64,000 bases of DNA. Origin: Dichetophora obliterata. Lineage: Eukaryota > Arthropoda > Insecta > Diptera > Sciomyzidae. Each line of letters starts with the position of its first letter. The first letter of the stretch is position 1. The stretch covers positions 216,621,396-216,685,395 of the forward strand of contig OY986438.1 of assembly GCA_963920525.1 (NCBI GenBank), in the 5' to 3' direction. The position numbers and the translations under genes were made by a program. A model generated the notes under the pieces. The model was not told the origin of the DNA. It did not search any database and worked only from the letters and a program-made list of their open reading frames with translations. Shown one piece after another: positions 22,641-36,102 of the stretch.

Positions 22641-25640
22641 ACTAAGTAGATTACTATAAGGAAGATTTTATACAAACCAAATTGTTTGTAAATTACTCTA
22701 GACACAAAACTGCATTCTGAGATAAATGGGGGACGTTCAAACTATATAGAGAATTTTAACACAAAACTAAGTTTTATTAATAGTCTGGTATGAAAAAATA
22801 GATTTTTAGCCATAACTTTTGATTGGAAAGAGATATTGGGGTGATTTTTTTCACAGAAATTATTTTTGAGACTTGAATTTTTTGTAAAAAATATAAAAAC
22901 ATTTTGGAAAAAATAAATTTCGCGAAAAAAATCAAAGGGGGTACCCTTGTTGTTTTGATGACAAAAACAGTAAAATAATTTTTGCGCTTAGCTGGAAGAA
23001 TTTTTGCAAATAAATGCTATGTCATATGAATGGTAGTCAGATTTGCTGTTTTTAATTGATTTCATTTTTACAACAACAACAATTTTTGAGTAATTTCTTG
23101 AGTAAAAAGTCAATATTTTAGACCTTTTTTGGCATACTCATAAAACATATATACACTGACTTAACGGTACAGTTCAACTTATTTTTGTGAAGTGATTTTA
23201 TTGAACTTTTGAACAAAAAAAATTTGAATGGAATATATTAATGGACTTAGTAGATTACTATAAGGAAGATTTTATACAAACCAAAATGTTTGTAAATTAC
23301 TCTAGACACAAAACTGCATTCTGAGATAAATGGGGGACGTTCAAACTATATAGAGAATTTTAACACAAAACTAAGTTTTATTAATAGTCTGGTATGAAAA
23401 AATAGATTTTTAGCCATAACTTTTGATTGGAAAGAGATATTGGGGTAATTTTTCACAGAAATTATTTTTGAGACTTGAATTTTTTGTAAAAAATATAAAA
23501 ACAACATTTTGGAAAAAATAAATTTCGCGAAAAAAATCAAAGGGGGTACCCTTGTTGTTTTGATGACAAAAACAGTATAATAATTTTTGCGCTTAGCTGG
23601 AAGAATTTTTGCAAATAAATGCTATGTCATATGAAAGGTAGTCAGATTTGCTGTTTTTAATTGATTTCATTTTTACAACAACAATTTTTGAGTAATTTCT
23701 TGAGTAAAAAGTCAATATTTTGGATTTTTTTTGGCATACTCATAAAACATATATACACTGACTTAACGGTACAGTTCAACTTATTTTTGTGAAGTGATTT
23801 TATTGAACTTTTGAACAAAAAAAATTTGAATGAAATATATTAATGGACTAAGTAGATTACTATAAGGAAGATTTTATACAAACCAAAATGTTTGTAAATT
23901 ACTCTAGACACAAAACTGCATTCTGAGATAAATGGGGGACGTTCAAACTATATAGAGAATTTTAACACAAAACTAAGTTTTATTAATAGTCTGGTATGAA
24001 AAAATAGATTTTTAGCCATAACTTTTGATTGGAAAGAGATATTGGGGTAATTTTTTCACAGAAATTATTTTTGAGACTTGAATTTTTTGTAAAAAATATA
24101 AAAACAACATTTTGGAAAAAATTAATTTTGCGAAAAAAATCAAAGGGGGTACCCTTGTTGTTTTGATGACAAAAACAGTAAAATAATTTTTGCGCTTAGC
24201 TGGAAGAATTTTTGCAAATAAATGCTATGTCATATGAAAGGTAGTCAGATTTGCTGTTTTTAATTGATTTCATTTTTACAACAACAACAATTTTTGAGTA
24301 ATTTCTTGAGTAAAAAGTCAATATTTTGGACCTTTTTTGGCATACTCATAAAACATATATACACTGACTTAACGGTACAGTTCAACTTATTTTTGTGAAG
24401 TGATTTTATTGAACTTTTGAACAAAAAAAAATTTGAATGAAATATATTAATGGACTAAGTAGATTACTATAAGGAAGATTTTATACAAACCAAAATGTTT
24501 GTAAATTACTCTAGACACAAAACTGCATTCTGAGATAAATGGGGGACGTTCAAACTATATAGAGAATTTTAACACAAAACTAAGTTTTATTAATAGTCTG
24601 GTATGAAAAAATAGATTTTTAGCCATAACTTTTGATTGGAAAGAGATATTGGGGTAATTTTTTCACAGAAATTATTTTTGAGACTTCAATTTTTTGTAAA
24701 AAATATAAAAACAACATTTTGGAAAAAATAAATTTCGCGAAAAAAATCAAAGGGGGTACCCTTGTTGTTTTGATGACAAAAACAGTAAAATAATTTTTGC
24801 ACTTAGCTGGAAGAATTTTTGCAAATAAATGCTATGTCATATGAAAGGTAGTCAGATTTGCTGTTTTTAATTGATTTCATTTTTACAACAACAACAATTT
24901 TTGAGTAATTTCTTGAGTAAAAAGTCAATATTTTGGACCTTTTTTGGCATACTCATAAAACATAATATATACACTGACTTAACGGTACAGTTCAACTTAT
25001 TTTTGTGAAGTGATTTTATTGAACTTTTGAACAAAAAAAATTTGAATGAAATATATTAATGGACTAAGTAGATTACTATAAGGAAGATTTTATACAAACC
25101 AAAATGTTTGTAAATTACTCTAGACACAAAACTGCATTCTGAGATAAATGGGGGACGTTCAAACTATATAGAGAATTTTAACACAAAACTAAGTTTTATT
25201 AATAGTCTGGTATGAAAAAATAGATTTTTAGCCATAACTTTTGATTGGAAAGAGATATTGGGGTAATTTTTTCACAGAAATAATTTTTGAGACATTTTGG
25301 AAAAAATAAATTTCGCGAAAAAAATCAAAGGGGGTGGTACCCTTGTTGTTTTGATGACAAAAACAGTAAAATATTTTTTGCGCTTAGCTGGAAGAATTTT
25401 TGCAAATAAATGCTATGTCATATGAAAGGTAGTCAGATTTGCTGTTTTTAATTAATTTCATTTTTACAACAACAACAATTTTTGAGTAATTTCTTGAGTA
25501 AAAAGTCAATATTTTGGACCTTTTTTGGCATACTCATAAAACATATATACACTGACTTAACGGTACAGTTCAACTTATTTTTTTGAAGTGATTTTATTGA
25601 ACTTTTGAACAAAAAAAATTTGAATGAAATATATTCATGG
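22641..25640 (+). repeat. Second copy of the 3-kb pentameric repeat
   Basis: Monomers at 22641, 23245, 23847, 24454 and 25063 carry, in the same order, the marker variants of the 13309-16307 block: TTGTTTG/GTGATTTTTTT/GAATGGTAG, then ACTTAG/TATAATAATT/GGATTTTTTTT, then ATTAATTTTGCG, then GACTTCAATT/TTGCACTT, then the 31-bp deletion with GTGGTACC. Lengths are 3000 and 2999 bp and the offset is 9332 bp. Confidence 0.88.
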
Positions 25641-28600
25641 ACTAAGTAGATTACTATAAGGAAGATTTTATACAAACCAAAATGTTTGTTAATTACTCTA
25701 GACACAAAACTGCATTCTGAGATAAATGGGGGACGTTCAAACTATATAGAGAATTTTAACACAAAACTAAGTTTTATTAATAGTCTGGTATGAAAAAATA
25801 GATTTTTAGCCATAACTTTTGATTGGAAAGAGATATTGGGGTAATTTTTTCACAGAAATTATTTTTGAGACTTGAATTTTTTGTAAAAAATATAAAAACA
25901 ACATTTTGGAAAAAATAAATTTCGCGAAAAAATCAAAGGGGGTACCCTTGTTGTTTTGATGACAAAAACAGTAAAATAATTTTTGCGCTTAGCTGGAAGA
26001 ATTTTTGCAAATAAATGCTATGTCATATGAAAGGTAGTCAGATTTGCTGTTTTTAATTGATTTCATTTTTACAACAACAACAATGAAAAAATAGATTTTT
26101 AGCCATAACTTTTGATTGGAAAGAGATATTGGGGTAATTTTTTCACAGAAATAATTTTTGAGACATTTTGGAAAAAATAAATTTCGCGAAAAAAATCAAA
26201 GGGGGTACCCTTGTTGTTTTGATGACAAAAACAGTAAAATAATTTTTGCGCTTAGCTGGAAGAATTTTTGCAAATAAATGCTATGTCATATGAAAGGTAG
26301 TCAGATTTGCTGTTTTTAATTGATTTCATTTTTACAACAACAACAATTTTTGAGTAATTTCTTGAGTAAAAAGTCAATATTTTGGACCTTTTTTGGCATA
26401 CTCATAAAACATATATACACTGACTTAACGGTACAGTTCAACTTATTTTTGTGAAGTGATTTTATTGAACTTTTGAACAAAAAAAAATTTGAATGAAATA
26501 TATTAATGGACTAAGTAGATTACTATAAGGAAGATTTTATACAAACCAAAATGTTTGTAAATTACTCTAGACACAAAACTGCATTCTGAGATAAATGGGG
26601 GACGTTCAAACTATATAGAGAATTTTAACACAAAACTAAGTTTTATTAATAGTCTGGTATGAAAAAATAGATTTTTAGCCATAACTTTTGATTGGAAAGA
26701 GATATTGGGGTAATTTTTTCACAGAAATAATTTTTGAGACATTTTGGAAAAAATAAATTTCGCGAAAAAAATCAAAGGGGGTGGTACCCTTGTTGTTTTG
26801 ATGACAAAAACAGTAAAATATTTTTTGCGCTTAGCTGGAAGAATTTTTGCAAATAAATGCTATGTCATATGAAAGGTAGTCAGATTTGCTGTTTTTAATT
26901 AATTTCATTTTTACAACAACAACAATTTTTGAGTAATTTCTTGAGTAAAAAGTCAATATTTTGGACCTTTTTTGGCATACTCATAAAACATATATACACT
27001 GACTTAACGGTACAGTTCAACTTATTTTTTTGAAGTGATTTTATTGAACTTTTGAACAAAAAAAATTTGAATGAAATATATTCATGGACTAAGTAGATTA
27101 CTATAAGGAAGATTTTATACAAACCAAAATGTTTGTTAATTACTCTAGACACAAAACTGCATTCTGAGATAAATGGGGGACGTTCAAACTATATAGAGAA
27201 TTTTAACACAAAACTAAGTTTTATTAATAGTCTGGTATGAAAAAATAGATTTTTAGCCATAACTTTTGATTGGAAAGAGATATTGGGGTAATTTTTTCAC
27301 AGAAATTATTTTTGAGACTTGAATTTTTTGTAAAAAATATAAAAACAACATTTTGGAAAAAATAAATTTCGCGAAAAAATCAAAGGGGGTACCCTTGTTG
27401 TTTTGATGACAAAAACAGTAAAATAATTTTTGCGCTTAGCTGGAAGAATTTTTGCAAATAAATGCTATGTCATATGAAAGGTAGTCAGATTTGCTGTTTT
27501 TAATTGATTTCATTTTTACAACAACAACAATTTTTGAGTAATTTCTTGAGTAAAAAGTCAATATTTTGGACCTTTTTTGGCATACTCATAAAACATAATA
27601 TATACACTGACTTAACGGTACAGTTCAACTTATTTTTGTGAAGTGATTTTATTGAACTTTTGAACAAAAAAAAATTTGAATGAAATATATTAATGGACTA
27701 AGTAGATTACTATAAGGAAGATTTTATACAAACCAAAATGTTTGTAAATTACTCTAGACACAAAACTGCATTTTGAGATAAATGGGGGACGTTCAAACTA
27801 TATAGAGAATTTTAACACAAAACTAAGTTTTATTAATAGTCTGGTATGAAAAAATAGATTTTTAGCCATAACTTTTGATTGGAAAGAGATATTGGGGTAA
27901 TTTTTTCACAGAAATTATTTTTGAGACTTGAATTTTTTGTAAAAAATATAAAAACAACATTTTGGAAAAAATAAATTTCGCGAAAAAATCAAAGGGGGTA
28001 CCCTTGTTGTTTTGATGACAAAAACAGTAAAATAATTTTTGCGCTTAGCTGGAAGAATTTTTGCAAATAAATGCTATGTCATATGAAAGGTAGTCAGATT
28101 TGCTGTTTTTAATTGATTTCATTTTTACAACAACAACAATTTTTGAGTAATTTCTTGAGTAAAAAGTCAATATTTTGGACCTTTTTTGGCATACTCATAA
28201 AACATATATACACTGACTTAACGGTACAGTTCAACTTATTTTTGTGAAGTGATTTTATTGAACTTTTGAACAAAAAAAAATTTGAATGAAATATATTAAT
28301 GGACTAAGTAGATTACTATAAGGAAGATTTTATACAAACCAAAATGTTTGTAAATTACTCTAGACACAAAACTGCATTCTGAGATAAATGGGGGACGTTC
28401 AAACTATATAGAGAATTTTAACACAAAACTAAGTTTTATTAATAGTCTGGTATGAAAAAATACATTTTTAGCCATAACTTTTGATTGGAAAGAGATATTG
28501 GGGTAATTTTTTCACAGAAATTATTTTTGAGACTTCAATTTTTTGTAAAAAATATAAAAACAACATTTTGGAAAAAATAAATTTCGCGAAAAAAATCAAA

Positions 28601-31600
28601 GGGGGTACCCTTGTTGTTTTGATGACAAAAACAGTAAAATAATTTTTGCACTTAGCTGGAAGAATTTTTGCAAATAAATGCTATGTCATATGAAAGGTAG
28701 TCAGATTTGCTGTTTTTAATTGATTTCATTTTTACAACAACAACAATTTTTGAGTAATTTCTTGAGTAAAAAGTCAATATTTTGGACCTTTTTTGGCATA
28801 CTCATAAAACATAATATATACACTGACTTAACGGTACAGTTCAACTTATTTTTTTGAAGTGATTTTATTGAACTTTTGAACAAAAAAAATTTGAATGAAA
28901 TATATTCATGGACTAAGTAGATTACTATAAGGAAGATTTTATACAAACCAAAATGTTTGTTAATTACTCTAGACACAAAACTGCATTCTGAGATAAATGG
29001 GGGACGTTCAAACTATATAGAGAATTTTAACACAAAACTAAGTTTTATTAATAGTCTGGTATGAAAAAATAGATTTTTAGCCATAACTTTTGATTGGAAA
29101 GAGATATTGGGGTAATTTTTTCACAGAAATTATTTTTGAGACTTGAATTTTTTGTAAAAAATATAAAAACAACATTTTGGAAAAAATAAATTTCGCGAAA
29201 AAATCAAAGGGGGTACCCTTGTTGTTTTGATGACAAAAACAGTAAAATAATTTTTGCGCTTAGCTGGAAGAATTTTTGCAAATAAATGCTATGTCATATG
29301 AAAGGTAGTCAGATTTGCTGTTTTTAATTGATTTCATTTTTACAACAACAACAATTTTTGAGTAATTTCTTGAGCAAAAAGTCAATATTTTGGACCTTTT
29401 TTGGCATACTCATAAAACATAATATATACACTGACTTAACGGTACAGTTCAACTTATTTTTGTGAAGTGATTTTATTGAACTTTTGAACAAAAAAAAATT
29501 TGAATGAAATATATTAATGGACTAAGTAGATTACTATAAGGAAGATTTTATACAAACCAAAATGTTTGTAAATTACTCTAGACACAAAACTGCATTCTGA
29601 GATAAATGGGGGACGTTCAAACTATATAGAGAATTTTAACACAAAACTAAGTTTTATTAATAGTCTGGTATGAAAAAATAGATTTTTAGCCATAACTTTT
29701 GATTGGAAAGAGATATTGGGGTAATTTTTTCACAGAAATTATTTTTGAGACTTGAATTTTTTGTAAAAAATATAAAAACAACATTTTGGAAAAAATAAAT
29801 TTCGCGAAAAAATCAAAGGGGGTACCCTTGTTGTTTTGATGACAAAAACAGTAAAATAATTTTTGCGCTTAGCTGGAAGAATTTTTGCAAATAAATGCTA
29901 TGTCATATGAAAGGTAGTCAGATTTGCTGTTTTTAATTGATTTCATTTTTACAACAACAACAATTTTTGAGTAATTTCTTGAGTAAAAAGTCAATATTTT
30001 GGACCTTTTTTGGCATACTCATAAAACATAATATATACACTGACTTAACGGTACAGTTCAACTTATTTTTGTGAAGTGATTTTATTGAACTTTTGAACAA
30101 AAAAAAATTTGAATGAAATATATTAATGGACTAAGTAGATTACTATAAGGAAGATTTTATACAAACCAAAATGTTTGTAAATTACTCTAGACACAAAACT
30201 GCATTCTGAGATAAATGGGGGACGTTCAAACTATATAGAGAATTTTAACACAAAACTAAGTTTTATTAATAGTCTGGTATGAAAAAATAGATAACTTTTG
30301 ATTGGAAAGAGATATTGGGGTAATTTTTTCACAGAAATAATTTTTGAGACATTTTGGAAAAAATAAATTTCGCGAAAAAAATCAAAGGGGGTGGTACCCT
30401 TGTTGTTTTGATGACAAAAACAGTAAAATATTTTTTGCGCTTAGCTGGAAGAATTTTTGCAAATAAATGCTATGTCATATGAAAGGTAGTCAGATTTGCT
30501 GTTTTTAATTAATTTCATTTTTACAACAACAACAATTTTTGAGTAATTTCTTGAGTAAAAAGTCAATATTTTGGACCTTTTTTGGCATACTCATAAAACA
30601 TATATACACTGACTTAACGGTACAGTTCAACTTATTTTTGTGAAGTGATTTTATTGAACTTTTGAACAAAAAAAATTTGAATGAAATATATTCATGGACT
30701 AAGTAGATTACTATAAGGAAGATTTTATACAAACCAAAATGTTTGTTAATTACTCTAGACACAAAACTGCATTCTGAGATAAATGGGGGACGTTCAAACT
30801 ATATAGAGAATTTTAACACAAAACTAAGTTTTATTAATAGTCTGGTATGAAAAAATAGATTTTTAGCCATAACTTTTGATTGGAAAGAGATATTGGGGTA
30901 ATTTTTTCACAGAAATTATTTTTGAGACTTGAATTTTTTGTAAAAAATATAAAAACAACATTTTGGAAAAAATAAATTTCGCGAAAAAATCAAAGGGGGT
31001 ACCCTTGTTGTTTTGATGACAAAAACAGTAAAATAATTTTTGCGCTTAGCTGGAAGAATTTTTGCAAATAAATGCTATGTCATATGAAAGGTAGTCAGAT
31101 TTGCTGTTTTTAATTGATTTCATTTTTACAACAACAACAATTTTTGAGTAATTTCTTGAGTAAAAAGTCAATATTTTGGACCTTTTTTGGCATACTCATA
31201 AAACATAATATATACACTGACTTAACGGTACAGTTCAACTTATTTTTGTGAAGTGATTTTATTGAACTTTTGAACAAAAAAAAATTTGAATGAAATATAT
31301 TAATGGACTAAGTAGATTACTATAAGGAAGATTTTATACAAACCAAAATGTTTGTAAATTACTCTAGACACAAAACTGCATTCTGAGATAAATGGGGGAC
31401 GTTCAAACTATATAGAGAATTTTAACACAAAACTAAGTTTTATTAATAGTCTGGTATGAAAAAATAGATAACTTTTGATTGGAAAGAGATATTGGGGTAA
31501 TTTTTTCACAGAAATAATTTTTGAGACATTTTGGAAAAAATAAATTTCGCGAAAAAAATCAAAGGGGGTGGTACCCTTGTTGTTTTGATGACAAAAACAG

Positions 31601-34600
31601 TAAAATATTTTTTGCGCTTAGCTGGAAGAATTTTTGCAAATAAATGCTATGTCATATGAAAGGTAGTCAGATTTGCTGTTTTTAATTAATTTCATTTTTA
31701 CAACAACAACAATTTTTGAGTAATTTCTTGAGTAAAAAGTCAATATTTTGGACCTTTTTTAGCATACTCATAAAACATATATACACTGACTTAACGGTAC
31801 AGTTCAACTTATTTTTGTGAAGTGATTTTATTGAACTTTTGAACAAAAAAAATTTGAATGAAATATATTCATGGACTAAGTAGATTACTATAAGGAAGAT
31901 TTTATACAAACCAAAATGTTTGTTAATTACTCTAGACACAAAACTGCATTCTGAGATAAATGGGGGACGTTCAAACTATATAGAGAATTTTAACACAAAA
32001 CTAAGTTTTATTAATAGTCTGGTATGAAAAAATAGATTTTTAGCCATAACTTTTGATTGGAAAGAGATATTGGGGTAATTTTTTCACAGAAATTATTTTT
32101 GAGACTTGAATTTTTTGTAAAAAATATAAAAACAACATTTTGGAAAAAATAAATTTCGCGAAAAAATCAAAGGGGGTACCCTTGTTGTTTTGATGACAAA
32201 AACAGTAAAATAATTTTTGCGCTTAGCTGGAAGAATTTTTGCAAATAAATGCTATGTCATATGAAAGGTAGTCAGATTTGCTGTTTTTAATTGATTTCAT
32301 TTTTACAACAACAACAATTTTTGAGTAATTTCTTGAGTAAAAAGTCAATATTTTGGACCTTTTTTGGCATACTCATAAAACATAATATATACACTGACTT
32401 AACGGTACAGTTCAACTTATTTTTGTGAAGTGATTTTATTGAACTTTTGAACAAAAAAAATTTGAATGAAATATATTAATGGACTAAGTAGATTACTATA
32501 AGGAAGATTTTATACAAACCAAAATGTTTGTAAATTACTCTAGACACAAAACTGCATTCTGAGATAAATGGGGGACGTTCAAACTATATAGAGAATTTTA
32601 ACACAAAACTAAGTTTTATTAATAGTCTGGTATGAAAAAATAGATTTTTAGCCATAACTTTTGATTGGAAAGAGATATTGGGGTAATTTTTTCACAGAAA
32701 TTATTTTTGAGACTTGAATTTTTTGTAAAAAATATAAAAACAACATTTTGGAAAAAATAAATTTCGCGAAAAAATCAAAGGGGGTACCCTTGTTGTTTTG
32801 ATGACAAAAACAGTAAAATAATTTTTGCGCTTAGCTGGAAGAATTTTTGCAAATAAATGCTATGTCATATGAAAGGTAGTCAGATTTGCTGTTTTTAATT
32901 GATTTCATTTTTACAACAACAACAATTTTTGAGTAATTTCTTGAGTAAAAAGTCAATATTTTGGACCTTTTTTGGCATACTCATAAAACATATATACACT
33001 GACTTAACGGTACAGTTCAACTTATTTTTGTGAAGTGATTTTATTGAACTTTTGAACAAAAAAAAATTTGAATGAAATATATTAATGGACTAAGTAGATT
33101 ACTATAAGGAAGATTTTATACAAACCAAAATGTTTGTAAATTACTCTAGACACAAAACTGCATTCTGAGATAAATGGGGGACGTTCAAACTATATAGAGA
33201 ATTTTAACACAAAACTAAGTTTTATTAATAGTCTGGTATGAAAAAATACATTTTTAGCCATAACTTTTGATTGGAAAGAGATATTGGGGTAATTTTTTCA
33301 CAGAAATTATTTTTGAGACTTCAATTTTTTGTAAAAAATATAAAAACAACATTTTGGAAAAAATAAATTTCGCGAAAAAAATCAAAGGGGGTACCCTTGT
33401 TGTTTTGATGACAAAAACAGTAAAATAATTTTTGCACTTAGCTGGAAGAATTTTTGCAAATAAATGCTATGTCATATGAAAGGTAGTCAGATTTGCTGTT
33501 TTTAATTGATTTCATTTTTACAACAACAACAATTTTTGAGTAATTTCTTGAGTAAAAAGTCAATATTTTGGACCTTTTTTGGCATACTCATAAAACATAA
33601 TATATACACTGACTTAACGGTACAGTTCAACTTATTTTTGTGAAGTGATTTTATTGATCTTTTGAACAAAAAAAATTTGAATGAAATATATTAATGGACT
33701 AAGTAGATTACTATAAGGAAGATTTTATACAAACCAAAATGTTTGTAAATTACTCTAGACACAAAACTGCATTCTGAGATAAATGGGGGACTATATTCAA
33801 ACTATATAGAGAATTTTAACACAAAACTAAGTTTTATTAATAGTCTGGTATGAAAAAATAGATTTTTAGCCATAACTTTTGATTGGAAAGAGATATTGGG
33901 GTAATTTTTTCACAGAAATAATTTTTGAGACATTTTGGAAAAAATAAATTTCGCGAAAAAAATCAAAGAGGGTGGTACCCTTGTTGTTTTGATGACAAAA
34001 ACAGTAAAATATTTTTTGCGCTTAGCTGGAAGAATTTTTGCAAATAAATGCTATGTCATATGAAAGGTAGTCAGATTTGCTGTTTTTAATTAATTTCATT
34101 TTTACAACAACAACAATTTTTGAGTAATTTCTTGGGTAAAAAGTCAATATTTTGGACCTTTTTTGGCATACTCATAAAACATATATACACTGACTTAACG
34201 GTACAGTTCAACTTATTTTTGTGAAGTGATTTTATTGAACTTTTGAACAAAAAAAATTTGAATGAAATATATTCATGGACTAAGTAGATTACTATAAGGA
34301 AGATTTTATACAAACCAAAATGTTTGTTAATTACTCTAGACACAAAACTGCATTCTGAGATAAATGGGGGACGTTCAAACTATATAGAGAATTTTAACAC
34401 AAAACTAAGTTTTATTAATAGTCTGGTATGAAAAAATAGATTTTTAGCCATAACTTTTGATTGGAAAGAGATATTGGGGTAATTTTTTCACGGAAATTAT
34501 TTTTGAGACTTGAATTTTTTGTAAAAAATATAAAAACAACATTTTGGAAAAAATAAATTTCGCGAAAAAATCAAAGGGGGTACCCTTGTTGTTTTGATGA

Positions 34601-34886
34601 CAAAAACAGTAAAATAATTTTTGCGCTTAGCTGGAAGAATTTTTGCAAATAAATGCTATGTCATATGAAAGGTAGTCAGATTTGCTGTTTTTAATTGATT
34701 TCATTTTTACAACAACAACAATTTTTAAGTAATTTCTTGAGTAAAAAGTCAATATTTTGGACCTTTTTTGGCATACTCATAAAACATAATATATACACTG
34801 ACTTAACGGTACAGTTCAACTTATTTTTGTGAAGTGATTTTATTGAACTTTTGAACAAAAAAAATTTGAATGAAATATATTAATGG
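25063..34886 (+). repeat. Zone 4: dimers containing a 31-bp-deleted monomer
   Basis: Short monomers of 578, 578, 568, 568 and 581 bp start at 25063, 26510, 30130, 31307 and 33698. Each lacks 31 bp between GAGAC and ATTTTGG, has an added GGT at the GGGTACCC site, and reads AAAATATTTTTTGCG and TTAATTAATTTC. Each is followed by a monomer starting after ATATATTCATGG with TTTGTTAATT (25641, 27088, 30698, 31875, 34279), whose CGCGAAAAAATC has one A fewer. The 85-codon minus-strand frames repeated here arise from these shared variants and are not genes. Confidence 0.85.
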
Positions 34887-36102
34887 ACTAAGTAGATTAC
34901 TATAAGGAAGATTTTATACAAACCAAAATGTTTGTAAATTACTCTAGACACAAAACTGCATTCTGAGATAAATGGGGGACGTTCAAACTATATAGAGAAT
35001 TTTAACACAAAACTAAGTTTTATTAATAGTCTGGTATGAAAAAATAGATTTTTAGCCATAACTTTTGATTGGAAAGAGATATTGGGGTAATTTTTTCACA
35101 GAAATTAGTTTTGAGACTTGAATTTTTTGTAAAAAATATAAAAACAACATTTTGGAAAAAATAAATTTCGCGAAAAAAATCAAAGGGGGTACCCTTGTTG
35201 TTTTGATGACAAAAACAGTAAAATAATTTTTGCGCTTAGCTGGAAGAATTTTTGCAAATAAATGCTATGTCATATGAAAGGTAGTCAGATTTGCTGTTTT
35301 TAATTGATTTCATTTTTACAACAACAACAATTTTTGAGTAATTTCTTGAGTAAAAAGTCAATATTTTGGACCTTTTTTGGCATACTCATAAAACATAATA
35401 TATACACTGACTTAACGGTACAGTTCAACTTATTTTTGTGAAGTGATTTTATTGAACTTTTGAACAAAAAAAATTTGAATGAAATATATTAATGGACTAA
35501 GTAGATTACTATAAGGAAGATTTTATACAAACCAAAATGTTTGTAAATTACTCTAGACACAAAACTGCATTCTGAGATAAATGGGGGACGTTCAAACTAT
35601 ATAGAGAATTTTAACACAAAACTAAGTTTTATTAATAGTCTGGTATGAAAAAATAGATTTGTAGCCATAACTTTTGATTGGAAAGAGATATTGGGGTATT
35701 TTTTTCACAGAAATTATTTTTGAGACTTGAATTTTTTGTAAAAAATATAAAAACAACATTTTGAAAAAAAATAAATTTCGCGAAAAAAATCAAAGGGGGT
35801 ACCCTTGTTGTTTTGATGACAAAAACAGTAAAATAATTTTTGCGCTTAGCTGGAAGAATTTTTGCAAATAAATGCTATGTCATATGAAAGGTAGTCAGAT
35901 TTGCTGTTTTTAATTGATTTCATTTTTACAACAACAACAATTTTTGAGTAATTTCTTGAGTAAAAAGTCAATATTTTGGACCTTTTTTGGCATACTCATA
36001 AAACATATATACACTGACTTAACGGTACAGTTCAACTTATTTTTGTGAAGTGATTTTATTGAACTTTTGAACAAAAAAAATTTGAATGAAATATATTAAT
36101 GG
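34887..36102 (+). repeat. Two full-length monomers linking zones 4 and 5
   Basis: Monomers at 34887 and 35496 are near canonical. The first has ATTAGTTTTGAGAC, shared with 38188 and 42359. The second has AGATTTGTAGCC and GGTATTTTTTTCAC, the latter shared with 37582. Confidence 0.8.
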
